DNA of 64,000 nt, from positions 1 to 64,000 of the forward strand of contig VXCM01000450.1 of the NCBI GenBank assembly GCA_014773175.1, given 5' to 3'. Source of the stretch: Lucifuga dentata (Eukaryota > Chordata > Actinopteri > Ophidiiformes > Bythitidae). The notes beneath the pieces were generated by a model. That model saw only the letters and a program-made list of their open reading frames with translations, ran no database searches and was not told where the DNA came from. A program made the position numbers and the translations under genes. Positions 46,738 through 60,000 of this stretch are shown here, in pieces. Positions within the stretch are counted from its first letter, which is position 1. Each line of letters starts with the position of its first letter.

Positions 46738-49440
46738 ACAGCACCCTGTGTCTGTCTGGCTGCTCTCCCTCCACACCTTTCACCATGGAAAGAGCTCTGA
46801 ATCATTACCACTGTCTGTTATTGTCTGAATCTTAATTGTTACTCTCTCCCACTGTTTAACAAATAGAACACAGAAAACATGATGTGGTTCTCTTCTCGTC
46901 ATCATGAAAAATGGAGCCATGGGTCCCTCATTATCTCTGGCTGAAAATATGTGACCTTGTTTGGTATGATGGGAAAACAGACATAGCAGCGCTGTATTGT
47001 ATCAAAGCGATTCCTTCCTTCTTCTTCCTCATTTTTCCCTCTTGTTAGGCTTCGTTAGTGTTTGAAAAATTCTCTCAGGCCTCCTTAGTGGTTTTTCCCC
47101 TAATGTAGGGATTCTGCCCCTTTTTAATTCCAGCTTTTGTTTGCTGCTGAAAAGGAGTTGCTTATGCAGAAATAATTAGCTGTATTGTCTACCGATACAG
47201 GCGTCTCCCGTTTGAGCTGAAAAATCCTTGAAAAATCCATCTTAACTTGCTGAAAATCCTGTTGATATCTCCAGTCGTGAAAGCTCGTCAGTATTGAGTT
47301 TGCACACAGTGGCCAAACTCAGAGAGCTGCAATAATTCTGTATTATTTCACTGGAGCTGATTAAAGTAGCTTTGCATAAGTGATTAAATGCAACTGAGTA
47401 TCACGCAAGTGTTGTTTATGCTGCTACTTGTTACACACTTAGGAACAGTGAAGCGATGACATTGTTGTAAGAACCTAAAGATTGCTACTTGTGCATGTCT
47501 GTCTATCCTTATGGCCATCTTAATTAAGCTCGATGCTTTTTTAAAATCATTCACATGCCATAAACTGGGCATTAAAAACATCTAATTGTGATAGAGACTA
47601 GCACAGTACAATCCATACCAGAAGGGTTCTATTGTTTAATCTACCCACTGATGTATTTTTTTCTCAACATGCTTTTTGTAGTGTAGCCAAAAATAATTTG
47701 GAAAGGATTCTCCACTCTCACTAAGGCTGGGCTAATGTTTGCCATCTCATAACAAAGCCCTTTGATGACAACTTTGTCCTCTGAACAATCGTGCTAGCCA
47801 TCTCTAGCTACAGCACTCAGACCCGGGCTTAGAAAAGATTTACGTGAGAAATGCCACTTTAAAAAATGTCAGTGGAGTATCACAACATGTGTGTTATTGT
47901 TCATTGTCGGGTTTAGCCTCCCCACCTCCTAAGGTCGTTGGCTTTTTAGATAAAGGATAATGTGAATGACCCAGACTGAGTGTTTGTTCTCCAATTTGTT
48001 CTGCAGTTTCTCTGGATCCTGAAAGGTGCCTTTGGCTCGAAGCTACGCTGCCTCTCAAGCCTGCTGAACTGCTTAACAGGGTGAGAAATGAAGATTTATC
48101 TGCACATCTGTGAAGCGCGTTTGGTTCTCAGCCACACTGTTTCTTAACTCATCGCAGCACAGAGTGGAGCGTCATGTGCCAAATAAAGCGAAATTAGCCT
48201 ACACATTTTAAGTTTTTGTTCAAGCACAAGCAATTGTTGAATTAAAATTCTACTCATCATTTATAACAGTTTTCACTTTCATACACACCTATAATACAAA
48301 ATACTGATTTAACATAATCTGTGCTCATTTGGATTATTTTATTTATTCAGGCCCAGTCTCCACATTATAACCCAAAATGCCACAGCACCTTCATTTCCTG
48401 CCAGGCCCTAATGTGGGCTCTTGCTCCTTTGACCTCTCACACAGTGAACCCCCATCAATGAACAATAGTGCCCTTCAGCAGGGCCCCATGACCACAGCAA
48501 AGCCTGCAGCTGGAGTGCATAGCATGGCTGCCCTGGCCTGAGGGCACACTAACAGCTGAGAAAGATCACTGAACTGCCAAGGGGATTTTGGAAACGGTTG
48601 GGGAATCACAGATGTGTAGGCTGAAATGAGCCTCTACGCAATGCCAGAGGCTCCAAGTTGGAGCTGTTTATTGGAAGCCGAGGAGTAGCAGCTTTAACAG
48701 GTGCTCAGGGGCTGGATGGTAGATTTGAAGCTAGACTGCATGAGGATGAGCCCATGAAGAGCCTCAGGCTCGTCTCATTAAAACAAAGGAAACAGGAGAT
48801 TAGGACAGTTACTATAAAATCCACTGGATTTTTACAGGATGTCAAATATAATAACACGATATTATGCTTTGGGTGAATAAAAATGTAGGGACCACAGTAA
48901 ATGCTTTGTTTTCTTATTGATTTTTTTCATTCCTGCCAATCTGACTTTCATGTTACCAGGCTACAGTAAGAAGAGGTTGGAAAGGTCAGGCCAAATGTTA
49001 TATTGAGGTAAAAAACACTATGAGTTTATCTGTTTTCCTGTGGAAGCAAGCTCTGATTACATTTTGTGAAAACACACAACTGGAGCCTTCACCCAGTCCA
49101 ACTTTTAAGCCTTGAAACTCAATTTTTGACAACAGCTCTTCCCTCAGTATCCTTCCTAAAATCAATCAGAAATTCATATTCCAACAAACAAACAGGTCTT
49201 GACCTACAAAAACCCTGTAAAATAACTGGGACACCACTAGCATATATAATCAACAGCACAACAGGTCTTCAGTGCATAGATGGCGGTATTAGCAATACCA
49301 AGACAACAGCATTTCAGCTCACAAACACATCTTACTTTAAAAAAAAAAAAAAAAAAAAAACTTGCATATCATTATACAAACATAATCCTGCATTATCAGT
49401 CCCTCCGAAATAATGTAACCGTGCAAACAAAATTAATTGT
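46738..49440. other. Non-coding stretch
   Basis: No gene supported. A 25-codon exon-like segment (about 48006-48082) follows a pyrimidine-rich tract ending 'ttctgcag', but it has no homology I recognise. A 22-A run lies at 49339-49360. A 115-codon frame (49066-49413) reads into that A run and has no domain. Confidence 0.5.
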
Positions 49441-49800
49441 AAATAACTGTTAGCCGGTGGGTTTCCTCTTGCTAGGTAACAGCCTCGGCTTACTCCTCTC
49501 TTGGTTTATAAACGAAAAATAATCCACTTTTTCTATATGGAAACTTCTCGCGTCAACTTCTGCATTTTTTTTTTCGTCGTTTAAACGCAATATTTATACT
49601 CAGAAAGTATAGAATTTTGACAAACACGCTCCGTCCTTTCCAAATGCTTATTCAACCTACGTGCGCCTCTATTTCGTACACCTGTTGACGTCACGTGCCT
49701 CCGTTGATGGTTCGATCGATGGAATTCAGAGGTACCCCGGAAGTCAGATTTTTACGACTTCCTACTTGGAAAAATGTGGCATTTGAAGTTGGAGCTCCGA
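49441..49800. promoter_or_regulatory. CpG-rich segment, candidate promoter/enhancer or MITE
   Basis: By eye it contains about 22 CpG dinucleotides in 360 bases, far more than neighbouring sequence. It carries a combined CRE and E-box, a 'ccggaagt' ETS-like site near 49737 and an RFX half-site-like 'ttgctaggtaac' near 49468. No TATA box with a downstream open frame was found, and no coding exon follows on either strand. A GC-richer DNA transposon could look the same: 'ggaagtc' and 'gacttcc' form an inverted pair near 49739-49763. Confidence 0.35.
49686..49697. promoter_or_regulatory. CRE overlapping E-box (TGACGTCACGTG)
   Basis: A perfect palindromic cAMP-response element TGACGTCA (CREB/ATF family) shares two bases with the perfect E-box CACGTG (USF/MITF/TFEB-type bHLH-ZIP). 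Both consensus matches are exact. Function is inferred only. Confidence 0.5.
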
Positions 49801-50728
49801 CTGGAAAACTCGGACCAAAATTATCTACTACTATTATCAGTAAGTTAATAGAGGTTTAATGCAACAAATAATGTAATCGATAAGTGTAATACTAACTTAA
49901 ACTACAGTCCATTATTTAGAGATCTGTCTCTTTTTTTTTCACTTGCAAATTTCAGCTAAATTCACATATGTAGTTGACGATTTTGTCTTATGAATGAAAA
50001 AAATTGGGCGTGTTCATCAGCTGATTTTAAGTGGAAATTCAGGCCCTTTTTATTGATGTGTTTATGAATCAGAAAAGATGAAAAGATTAACACTAACAAA
50101 TTTAGTGGCTGTTTTAAATTACCAATTTGAAGCTGATGTTCCAATCCTGTGTTTGTTTTTTTGATGTGGTGACACTTTTGATTACAGTCATATATTTTAC
50201 ATACCTGTTACTGAGAAACTGATATTAACAAAACACTGACCTTTGTCTTGCATATACTGAATGATCAGTACATCTTAGTGGACAAATATCTGTATCATAC
50301 AGTCAGTACAACATGACTTCTTTTGATATCTATTGATGAACATTTTCTGGCAGCAAAGCAATTCTTGTTTGTTGAGCATGAATTTGTTTTGGTTTTCATT
50401 CCCCTTAAGGGTTTCTAATTAGATGAGAAAATCAATTATGGCTAAAACACACCAAAACTGTCTTATCTTCACTTGCCAGGAAGTTTTATGTAGTTTGTGC
50501 CATTGGGCAAGTGAAGGAAAAATATATATGCAAATGAAAGCAAAAAAAAAAAAANCAAAAAAAAAAAAATATGTGGGAAGAAATCCATTAGTGTATTCTT
50601 TGGACAAGATAAACATGATTGAAATTCTGCCATCATCATCAGAAGGCTTCCTGCTTCTCCGGTCCTGTAATGATATACAGTCCAAGAAGCCACTGAGCCA
50701 CCCAGATATGTGGAGAGGTCGTCCAAAT

Positions 50729-50766
50729 CACACACACACAAACACACTGAGAGAGAGAGAGAGAGA
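50729..50766. repeat. (CA)n(GA)n microsatellite
   Basis: CA units, a short 'aacacactg' break, then about 9 GA units. Confidence 0.93.
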
Positions 50767-52691
50767 TCCTGTCTTTCCAAATGAGTTTTCATTAGCATAA
50801 CGGTGTTGCTTGGCGACATCTTTTCCCTGGCTTACTGTATGCTGTGTTGATAGAGGAATAAACTTTCAGTGGTTAGAGTGACAAATTTATGCAATTAATG
50901 GGATTAGACATGAATTGACTGGTATTAACTTTTGGCATGAACAGCAGTCTTGTGTTAAATTCAGTCCTTAATGAGAGCCACTCCTTGCTTGTATTGTGTA
51001 CAACCTGCACCACAACCTATAGTACTGAATAGTATAACTCATTGTCACTCAGCACAGGTTGTCCTCATTCTATTTCAGCACATTGGATCTAAGATTTGAC
51101 ATCAACTTAATCTTCCCCTGCAGGAAAAACTGTGTTGTCTGAACCAATCAGAGGAAATTGTCATTCTCTCCACTGTTTCCATCTTAGACTGTTGCAGCTT
51201 TGTTTCTCTGTAGGACATGCATTGATTGGAGTTCTTAAAGGTAACAAGAGGAATAATATCCAACAGCACAGAAATGCACAGAAAAAGACTCAGTGCTTCA
51301 GAAGATAGAAAAAAAGTTGTTAAAATTCATAGGACGAAAAAAGGAATCAACTGCAGAATACATTACACAGCATCAACTGTTCCAAGGACACTAAAGGTCA
51401 GACTGCTCGTCTGGAACACTGGGTGGCAGTCAATGCGACTGGTGGGACCACATTGCTGAAGAAAAATTGGGGATTAAAAGCTGCAGAACAGCAAATAGTA
51501 AATCCATACACACAATCTCTGATGGCCGTGTCCTTTCACTGCATCACTGTCCACATACATCTGTCCCCTTACAGAATGTGTGGGCTTGTATCTGTAGCAA
51601 AAGAGAGCTCATCCACGATAGTCACTGACCCATTTCTCCTTTCAAATTGCCAGCCACGCAACGCCTCAGTGGCCCCCTTCACTTGGCTGCTCTGACCTTT
51701 GATCGAGAAGACTTAGAGATCATGTACCCTGCAGACTGTGGGCTTGTCCTGAACCTAATCTGTCCTGAGGCTGCGATTGATGCCGTCCACGGCTTAGAGA
51801 CGTTCAGTGCAGGCATGTTTTCCAACAGAATTTCACCAGGATGTGTTACAGCAAGATTGCAAATTACCAAAGTTGTTTAATCAGGGATTGATTAGAACAA
51901 TAGTTTCCCAGGCAACCAGACTACCGCACATTTAGTTCCCAGACATTCAACCTCCCAGTCGTCATTCTTTCTCATTCTGTTTGCTTATGGCCCTACTGAT
52001 TCTGTGTAATATGCACAGAATGCTCACGCCTACACACACTCATTACACACGCATGCATACACTCACACACAAACTGCAGAATGAAAAATAATTCCAGTTT
52101 CACTTGTATTTCTAAAAATTTTCCCTACCACCACTACCACAGGTCTAAACATATACTCTGTCCATAGTTGTCGTCCATGAATTGTCTTGAAGATTTAAAG
52201 TTATGGCAATGTGAGATTAAATATATTTAGAAGCCCCACCCAACCAACTTCTCTCTCCTTTCCAGGGAACACGTATTTCAACACAGGCCGGGAGGCTGGG
52301 CGTATATGAGTGTGAGCCACTCCCTGCAGCTGTGCACCTGGAACTGCTCCCATTCCAGCATGGCAGTGAACCCACACACCTGTTCACACCTGAGGCCGGC
52401 GCCTCTGGACTGCCACCACCTCGCCTGCCTTTGTTTCATCCATCAACTCATAACACTGACATAAGTTGAGTGAGTTAAAAAAAAAAAAAAAAAAAAGGGT
52501 ACGACATCTCATCAGAGTAATGTAAGATAACGGTTGCGGTCCTGTACATCAAACTATACATGAACCTCTTGATGACTAGTTTGATTAGATATTTGTTCTA
52601 TTTTTTGCAACTCTGTGTAATCTCACCCAGCCAGTTAAGCCAGCACCTAACACAACATGTTAACATGATGAATTCCAGCCATGCTTGATTC

Positions 52692-52730
52692 TTTTTTTTT
52701 TTTTTTAACGNTTTTTTTTTTTTTTTAACG
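52692..52730. repeat. Poly-T + 'aacg' duplicated around a single N
   Basis: A T run followed by 'aacg' appears on both sides of N at 52711. Same contig-overlap signature as elsewhere. Confidence 0.85.
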
Positions 52731-53879
52731 TAGAGAGCAGTTCAGAATAGCAGAGATGCGATTGATTTGTCAGTGCCTTTCACATTGCTTTAAACGTGCT
52801 GTGTGATCTATTGCAACTGTGTGTCTTTTACCATATTACTGATCAGTATTTATGTCTGTGTGCTGTTGTTACTTTTAAAAGGCCAGGAAAAACACAACCT
52901 TGCAGAACAGTTATGAGACCAAGTTCACTGAGGATAACCTGGCATCTAAACTCTGGTCACTGTCTTGGTTCTGTATGAAAGATGTTAAACTAAATTTAAC
53001 AATTTACTCATTCTACTATGTGAGTTTCTCTGTCTGTGTAAGCTATTAAGTCACTCTATTCCCTGCCATATATATACTGGCTCTCGACAAAAAGTGTAGG
53101 GTGATATTTTTATGTATCAGATATGTAAAAACAATTACATATACCAGAAAACTTTAGTGTGTATATCTCCCAAAGCCCCACTGGAACAGACAGAAAAGCA
53201 GTTTTCTTTGGCTGCATATAGTCTTATTTCTAAAATTTGTCTTACTTCAGCCATTATGCTTGTGCGTCTTTAAAATTATTTTCTTTAAGAACATTTAATG
53301 CTTGGTGTTCTGTTTGTCAGCATTTGTAAAACAGATGCTAGAATTATAAAACAAATCTATCTAAAGCTAAAAAAAAAAAAAAAAAAAAGAGTATTACTAC
53401 ATGATGATTTGAAGGGTTTTGATGACAGTTTTTGTTTATCCTTTAATCATTCCAACCACCTGTCAGTGTCCCATATGTCACTTCACAAGAATAGCACAAA
53501 CACTATTTGCTAATGACTTGACCACTCCAAACAAATCTGGGAGGTCTGACCATGTCTGCTTCCTTCATAGCAGAGCTCCCTGCTCTCCCTCATGTCTGCT
53601 GACAGGTATCGTACCATGCCATCTGCTACACTCCGTCACTGGTGTTTTACCTTAACAAACTGAATGAGCTTCACAGGGAAATTATCTGTATCTATGAAGG
53701 TCGACCACCAGCAGACAGAAACAGCAGCAAGCAGGAAAAACACAACCTTAGATACTCCAGCTTTGGTTAAATACCAATCTATGATATATCAAAACTGAGT
53801 CAAGTGGCTCATCCAAATGCCTTCGTCTGTCAGAAATAAATGCACAAGGATGTTTAACCTCCACATCCTTCTGTGCATA

Positions 53880-54056
53880 TTTCTGACTGACAAAGCCAGT
53901 TGGATGAATGGTGAAACATTTCAGAATTAAAAACTTGAATCCGGTTGACTTGACTCAGTTTTCATATNGATGAATGGTGAAACATTTCAGAATTAAAAAC
54001 TTGAATCCGGTTGACTTGACTCAGTTTTCATATATCTACCTGCCTGGATGACTGAG
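53880..54056 (+). repeat. Dispersed fish repeat ('tggatgactgag' family), with 65-bp assembly duplication
   Basis: The order 'agttggatgaatggtgaaac', 'cttgaatccggttgacttga' and 'cctggatgactgagaatctt' is the plus-strand counterpart of the copy at 24640-24760. Within it, 53903-53967 equals 53969-54033 around N at 53968, so its real length is about 65 bases shorter. Confidence 0.55.
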
Positions 54057-54060
54057 AATC

Positions 54061-57000
54061 TTCAAACCAATCTATGATGTCCAACTTTCTGTCATAGCCT
54101 CTTTCCTTCAACCTGCCTCATCTGCTTTTACATTAGATAACTGGTTTCCGAATGACTTTCAATAAATCCCTAAAAAAAATGGGTAAATTTTTACCATTTT
54201 CCTTGAGATACACTGTATATGTGATTGGAGTATTTAACTTAATTTTGGATGTTGAATATGAACCATGTCTCTGAAGAATTTCATTCATATGCAACTAATT
54301 TGCAGTAGCAATTTGTGTTCAGTTGCAACATTTTACTGGAAGCTAGCCATTACTAGCATCTTTTTCTAACACTAACCAGGTGGTTTTAGTTGCCTAAAGT
54401 TACTAATTAACCTTAACCATACTGGCATAAACAACAAAATTTAAAATGTTGGCAGCGAACATTTTTGCAGCTATTTTCAGTATGAACATGTCTGTAAATA
54501 TGTTGGTTGAGATGTTTATGCAACATTGTTGGAAAAGCTGGAAATATTTTGTGAATCTCATCTCAAAAACTGCAATCAGTGGTTGTACATTTTTTGTCTT
54601 CGTCTTTCTGTTATGAATATTGTCATTATTTGTTTGCTTTACAGGTTATGGAAGATTAAAAAAATTAGTTAAACTCAATAATCAGTTATTTCTCCAGCTT
54701 TTATTTTTGTTTGGAAAAAGCAACAGATGTAGCATTAGCTGTTAGAGCCACCTGAGGCAAAGTGAAAGCCACACCCCTTACAGAAATCTCACCACGTCTT
54801 TTGGCTGCATCGATGATCAATTATCTGCAAAACTGGCTATGAATTATGGTGCCTGGCAAGGACTTTGCTTGGCTGATTTAGCAGGAGAACTGGCTATGAA
54901 GTACTCCTAATTACACTAAAACCATGCAGCATTGTGGCTCAGGTCTTATACTGTAGTGTACATTGTTGTGGTAACTTCACAATATAATGTTTCATAGTGT
55001 ATCATATACTATGCACTAACAATCATATTTGAATAGAATGTAATTAGTAATTTTATGTAAATGTAAATTCAATGCAAATAGTAATTTATGTGACTTGTTC
55101 AGTTCTATTTGCAGGTCTGGTATATGAATTATCTTTATATTTTCTGTGGAAATAGCCACTAATAGGCCTATACCACCTATATGAGCAAATAATAATAGAT
55201 CAAACTTCTGATGTGTCAGAGCAGGAAAAGCACAGGTGTAACTACTCATCTTAACAATGGCTCTGTTCCATTTAGGTGTGTCAGTGAGCCAGTGTGCACA
55301 ATAGCAGGACCCTGACACTGAAACATCCAAACAGAATGCAGCAATGCTATTAGTTATACCTGTGTAACTGAGAGAAAGTACTGGTATTTTTTACTACGGT
55401 ACCACTGGCTAAAGTAACTGTGGTTTTGTTATGTTTTTTAAAAAAAAGAAGCAATTCATATATTATTCGGGACCTATAATCTAAATGTCTAAACTTTATC
55501 AGTATTTTCCTGTTAAATTCCATTGCATCCTTTGCATCACATTGCACTGGCTGTTTCACCAGTTAACGATGAAAATGCGAAACAAAATCACCAAACATTC
55601 TCCAAACAACAACATGCAGTCAGTCATGCAAAAGAACATCTCCAATAGCTCTTTTTATTTTTTCTTAAAATCATCAAAAAATACATATTGTTTCCATTAT
55701 TATGATGGGTCTGGGTTATTAGCGAACAAAAGGCATTCCTAAGAAAACAATAATGCCAACATGAGATGTCTCAACAAACAATGCTTTCAATTTGAATGTC
55801 AGCCATACGTCTGTGCTGGGAAAGGATGTATCTTTCCAGCTTGGCATGAATCCCGTTGAGTTACCTCCAAAAGGAGGCCACCTTTCACTCTTGTCAGCCT
55901 CTAAGAATAATAAACACTCTATTGGTGTTTGACCAGTACTCAGTATTAGCCAATGCTGTCATACAGAGAGCCCAATTAGAGGTCTGAGCTTGCCCAAAGG
56001 GCTTATTTCTGCTCTGTGTTTAGGGGAAGCCAGTTGCCAAGCACTGCCATGTGCTCTGAAATCATTAGCAGCTCTCTGGCTCATCACCCTGAGACTCTAA
56101 TACTCTAATTCTCTATGGCTGTCTCCGAATTTATTAGTTGTTCATCCACAAATAAGCCTTTTTTATTTATCTGAACAGACATTCTCTGTGCTACTGCTGA
56201 GAAGGCTCTGTTATGTTGCCTTGGCATGAAAATGCTGACAGTTTGGGTCGAGCTGGCAATATTGTTTTTTATTAGGTTAACTCTGAACAGCTCTGAGTCT
56301 TTACCTGCATGAAGTGAATACAGAAACTGCAACACACTTATGTGTCGTATGCATATAAAATAATTTTAAATGTTTAGGTAACCATGCAAATACTCTGTTA
56401 GCCATTATTGTTTAAATTCATGTCAAGTATAACTCTAACAGCATCTTTAACAAAGGTCAATAATTCAATGTCAATAACTGATAGTAAAACTAATAAATAT
56501 TACGTAAAAAAAACTAAAGGCTAAAGGCAACTGAAGACAACGACTTCAGTGAGTATCTAAAAGAGACTAAAGTCATCCCATCTGCTTCAACAATTATTTA
56601 TAGTTCAAGCCCTCCCACATAGTCAATGACAAATTCACACACTGTTTTGTAGCTGCATCATAAAATATTGCAAAATGCCGCCTGGAGCCTAAACATCTGC
56701 AACTAATATGTTGAATTGTCATGGATGAGTCTTGGAGCCTATCAAAGCCTTGTGGAAGATGTTTTTGGTGAATGCTAACAAAATAATAGATCACATGGGC
56801 CTGTAAGTGCATGCTAACAGATCTGACTCCACCTCCTGGACTTAACCAAACTTCTGCAACAAGGGCCTCAGATACGTTAAAGGAGTAAATCTGCACATCA
56901 TTGTCCCATTACCGACACATTGTCGTAAGGGGTGTCACAGGTAGATGCCAATAAAGATCGGTGCGTGAATGAGCTGCTTCACATTTAAGAACCATGCTTT

Positions 57001-60000
57001 ACATTTAAAAGCAAAATTGACATGTTACATTGACAAAGGAAACCTAAATTCTCTGCTTTTTAACCTTCTCTGCATTTTAAGAGATTGACACTAATAGAAG
57101 TTTCCCGACATGTAAATAAGGAAGTACCAGTTGCCTCTTTCAAGGCAAACGTTAAGAGACGCTGGTAACTGACATTTATAAATGAGGGAACATGGTTGGG
57201 TGGTGCAATTTGCCCTTATTGACACATTAAATCTGGCTGTTGTCTGTTCCTTTGTGTTTAAGGTCCTATTTTATTTATTTGGTTTAACTTTCGAGTGAAA
57301 AAAGAAATCTATCATTCTTATTGTCTTACTGTTAGAAAGAAAACTAAAGTTTCATTCATGATTGTCAATCATTATGTCAGCCAGTGGCATGATTATAGTG
57401 GCATGATGGTGGTGATGATGATAATAATGAAACATATTACTGACTATAATCCATACCAAATTTGAACTTTAACATATGCAGCCAGTGCATGCATTTGATA
57501 ATGACACAAATATAGCTTCATCTGTCTGTATTGATATTTTTTTGTTATTCTTTAATGTGTGAACATATAAAAATTGATAGAGTTGTGTTAAAAAATATGT
57601 GTATATATATGTGTATATCTATTGTTTGCATGCGTTAGCAATTTGGGGGTCTTCTAAGTACAAATGAACCATATGGCCTCAGCAACAAAACCACACAGTG
57701 TGAGAAGAAGAGGGCGGAAGAAAAGCCCTGACCTTTGGCTGCCTACAAAGGCTTTCCTAGACTATGGACCCATTGAACTGAGCTTCTTCAGAAGTTTTAT
57801 ATAAAGAGCATCTCTAATGTGCTCGCCATGCAAAACTCACAGCAAACAGTAACATCACCCAGGAAACCAATTCACTGTGGAGCTGCCAATGAGTCGTCAT
57901 TGGCTGTATCAGGCTATATGTCTGCTGCCTTCACAGCCTTGTTGTTTACATGCTTTGTTCTTATGTAAAGCATATACTCTTGGTACTTTCTCTCACATAC
58001 ACAACACACACTCACACACACAAATACCAGTGTCATGTGTCCATCACTGCAGGTTCTAGATCTATTTGCTATTCTTGGCTTTATTCTACTGAGGATATCA
58101 GCCTTCATTTCAACATCTGTTTACCTGTCCTGTCAGCTGGAACAATGGCTAATCCCTAATTCTTCCAAATGTGGCACCAGTTATGCATAATTCAGGCTTC
58201 AAGTCGGGGAATACAAGAAAACGCACATCCAAGGAGCGCAGCCAAGACACAACTTAATTACAATGGACCCTGATAGCTATAGGAACTGGTGTGGGAATGT
58301 TACATTACAAATTAGCTGCAGTTATCACCAGCAGTCCAATATTTATGGCAAAAATATTTTTCTTAATGTAATATTTGGCTTTTTGACATCACTTGGCTGT
58401 CAGCTAATTGAGATGTTTTTAAAAAATGGATGTTAGAAGCACATAGCCCCAAGTAAAAAGCCTTATCTGCTTGTTTGCTATATACTCCATCTAAACTCTT
58501 GGATTTGAATGGTGTTGTTATGATGTTATCAGGTGTGACAGCTCTTTGTCGTGGCAATCTTCATGCTTCATAATGTCTTCATCATAATCTACCACAGACC
58601 AAAAAGGAAGAAAAGAAAAATATCAGCAAAGTAAGAGGGAACACAGGACGATATATCATTCATCCCTTTCGTAAAAGATATGATTAAGATCTCGCAACAG
58701 CACATTTCCGCAGTTTTCAGGCAGGACTTCTGTTGTTATTGCTTCGCTCCACTGAGGAGGCAGAGGAGGGCTTGTTGCAAACACCCAGAGAGGCTCTCAC
58801 TCTCTTTCTATGCAGGTGAGAAGCAGCACTTGCTCTACAATGCACCTCTGCAGTGAGAGCCCCTGCACAGAAGCTTTCTTTTCAGGGGGTTCAGAGGGTC
58901 ACTATTTTCCCACCAGGGAACTCTTTTTCAACTCATATACGGTGGATGCATTATGGCCTCTCGGTGAGAAATGTAGCTTTCAATGTACATTCTATTGGAT
59001 TTCAGTTCTTACAGAGGGCCAGTGAATAAGAAATCAGCATCTCTATAAAGCGCTTTTTTTTTTTTTTTTNCCCCTCCCAACTCCATCTATCCGGACTCCC
59101 CTCCCCCCACTTCCATTCTGTGAAGTTAGGAATCCATAGGAGGTTTATTTGAGATGCAAGCACAAGTGTGAGAACACTTGCTTGGGCTTGGGAAAAATCC
59201 TTTCCTATGGCCTGAATGGGACCATTTCAAAACCGGACGTTTTTTTTTTTTTTCNTTTTTTTTTTTTTTCCTTCTTCTTCTTGTCTTCTTCCACGAACTC
59301 CTTCAGCAGCAGCCTTCATCCTCTGTCAGCTGAATAAAACAATGCTGCTATTCAACAAAAACATAAAGCTTTGTTACTGGCTACTTTGATTGAGTGCCAT
59401 TGTGATATAAGCTTTATCTCTTTAAATGTCTTTTCCCTTCATTGTTTATTTTTTCATATAAGTATAATAATTGTAACAGTCTATCTGGCTGATATCTTGA
59501 TGGCCTGACAGTGTTAGAGGGCACGGATCAGATGCTTTATCCAGAGCTGTAGCTTTGCTTAGCTACTGGTCTTCAGAAAAGAAAAGAAAAGTCAGTCACA
59601 CAGTGATACCCAGCCGCTTCATTCAGCTCAGCTCCCATTTGCATGTTCTTAAAACATCAAAGCTGGCCCCTGTCAAAGTCCAATCATAGCAAAAAAGGAC
59701 AAAGAATAGAAAAATGCTCAAGTCCTTTTAAACTCAGACATGAATAATGCATTGAATATTGGCTTTATTGAGTTAATTTGTTACCCAGATTTAAAACTAA
59801 TGACTTATATGATTTATAGAATTCTCTTTCTATAGAAACAAATGAGTCTGCATTCCTATAAAAAAAAAAAAAAAAAAAAAAAAAAGCTGCAGAAAGAGAG
59901 AATTTTCTGTCAACACACTGCCTTTTCACTACTTCAAAATGAATCACTGGTAAATAATATTTTCAGGGCCTCTGCTGCTGCAGCACAATGAAGTAAATCC

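Larger units (their letters stand above)
49801..53849. other. Non-coding stretch with simple repeats
   Basis: No gene supported. Features are A runs around N at 50555, a CA/GA microsatellite (50729-50766), A runs at 52477-52496 and about 53370-53388, and T runs duplicated around N at 52711. Overlapping open frames at 51226-51880 and an exon-like segment at 52266-52465 are discussed as findings. Confidence 0.5.

Noticed and set aside
48006..48082. Exon-like segment FLWILKGAFGSKLRCLSS after 'ttctgcag'
   Set aside because: Only 25 codons long, and the 3' donor-like 'gggtgag' is weakly placed. I recognise no family, so it is too little to call.
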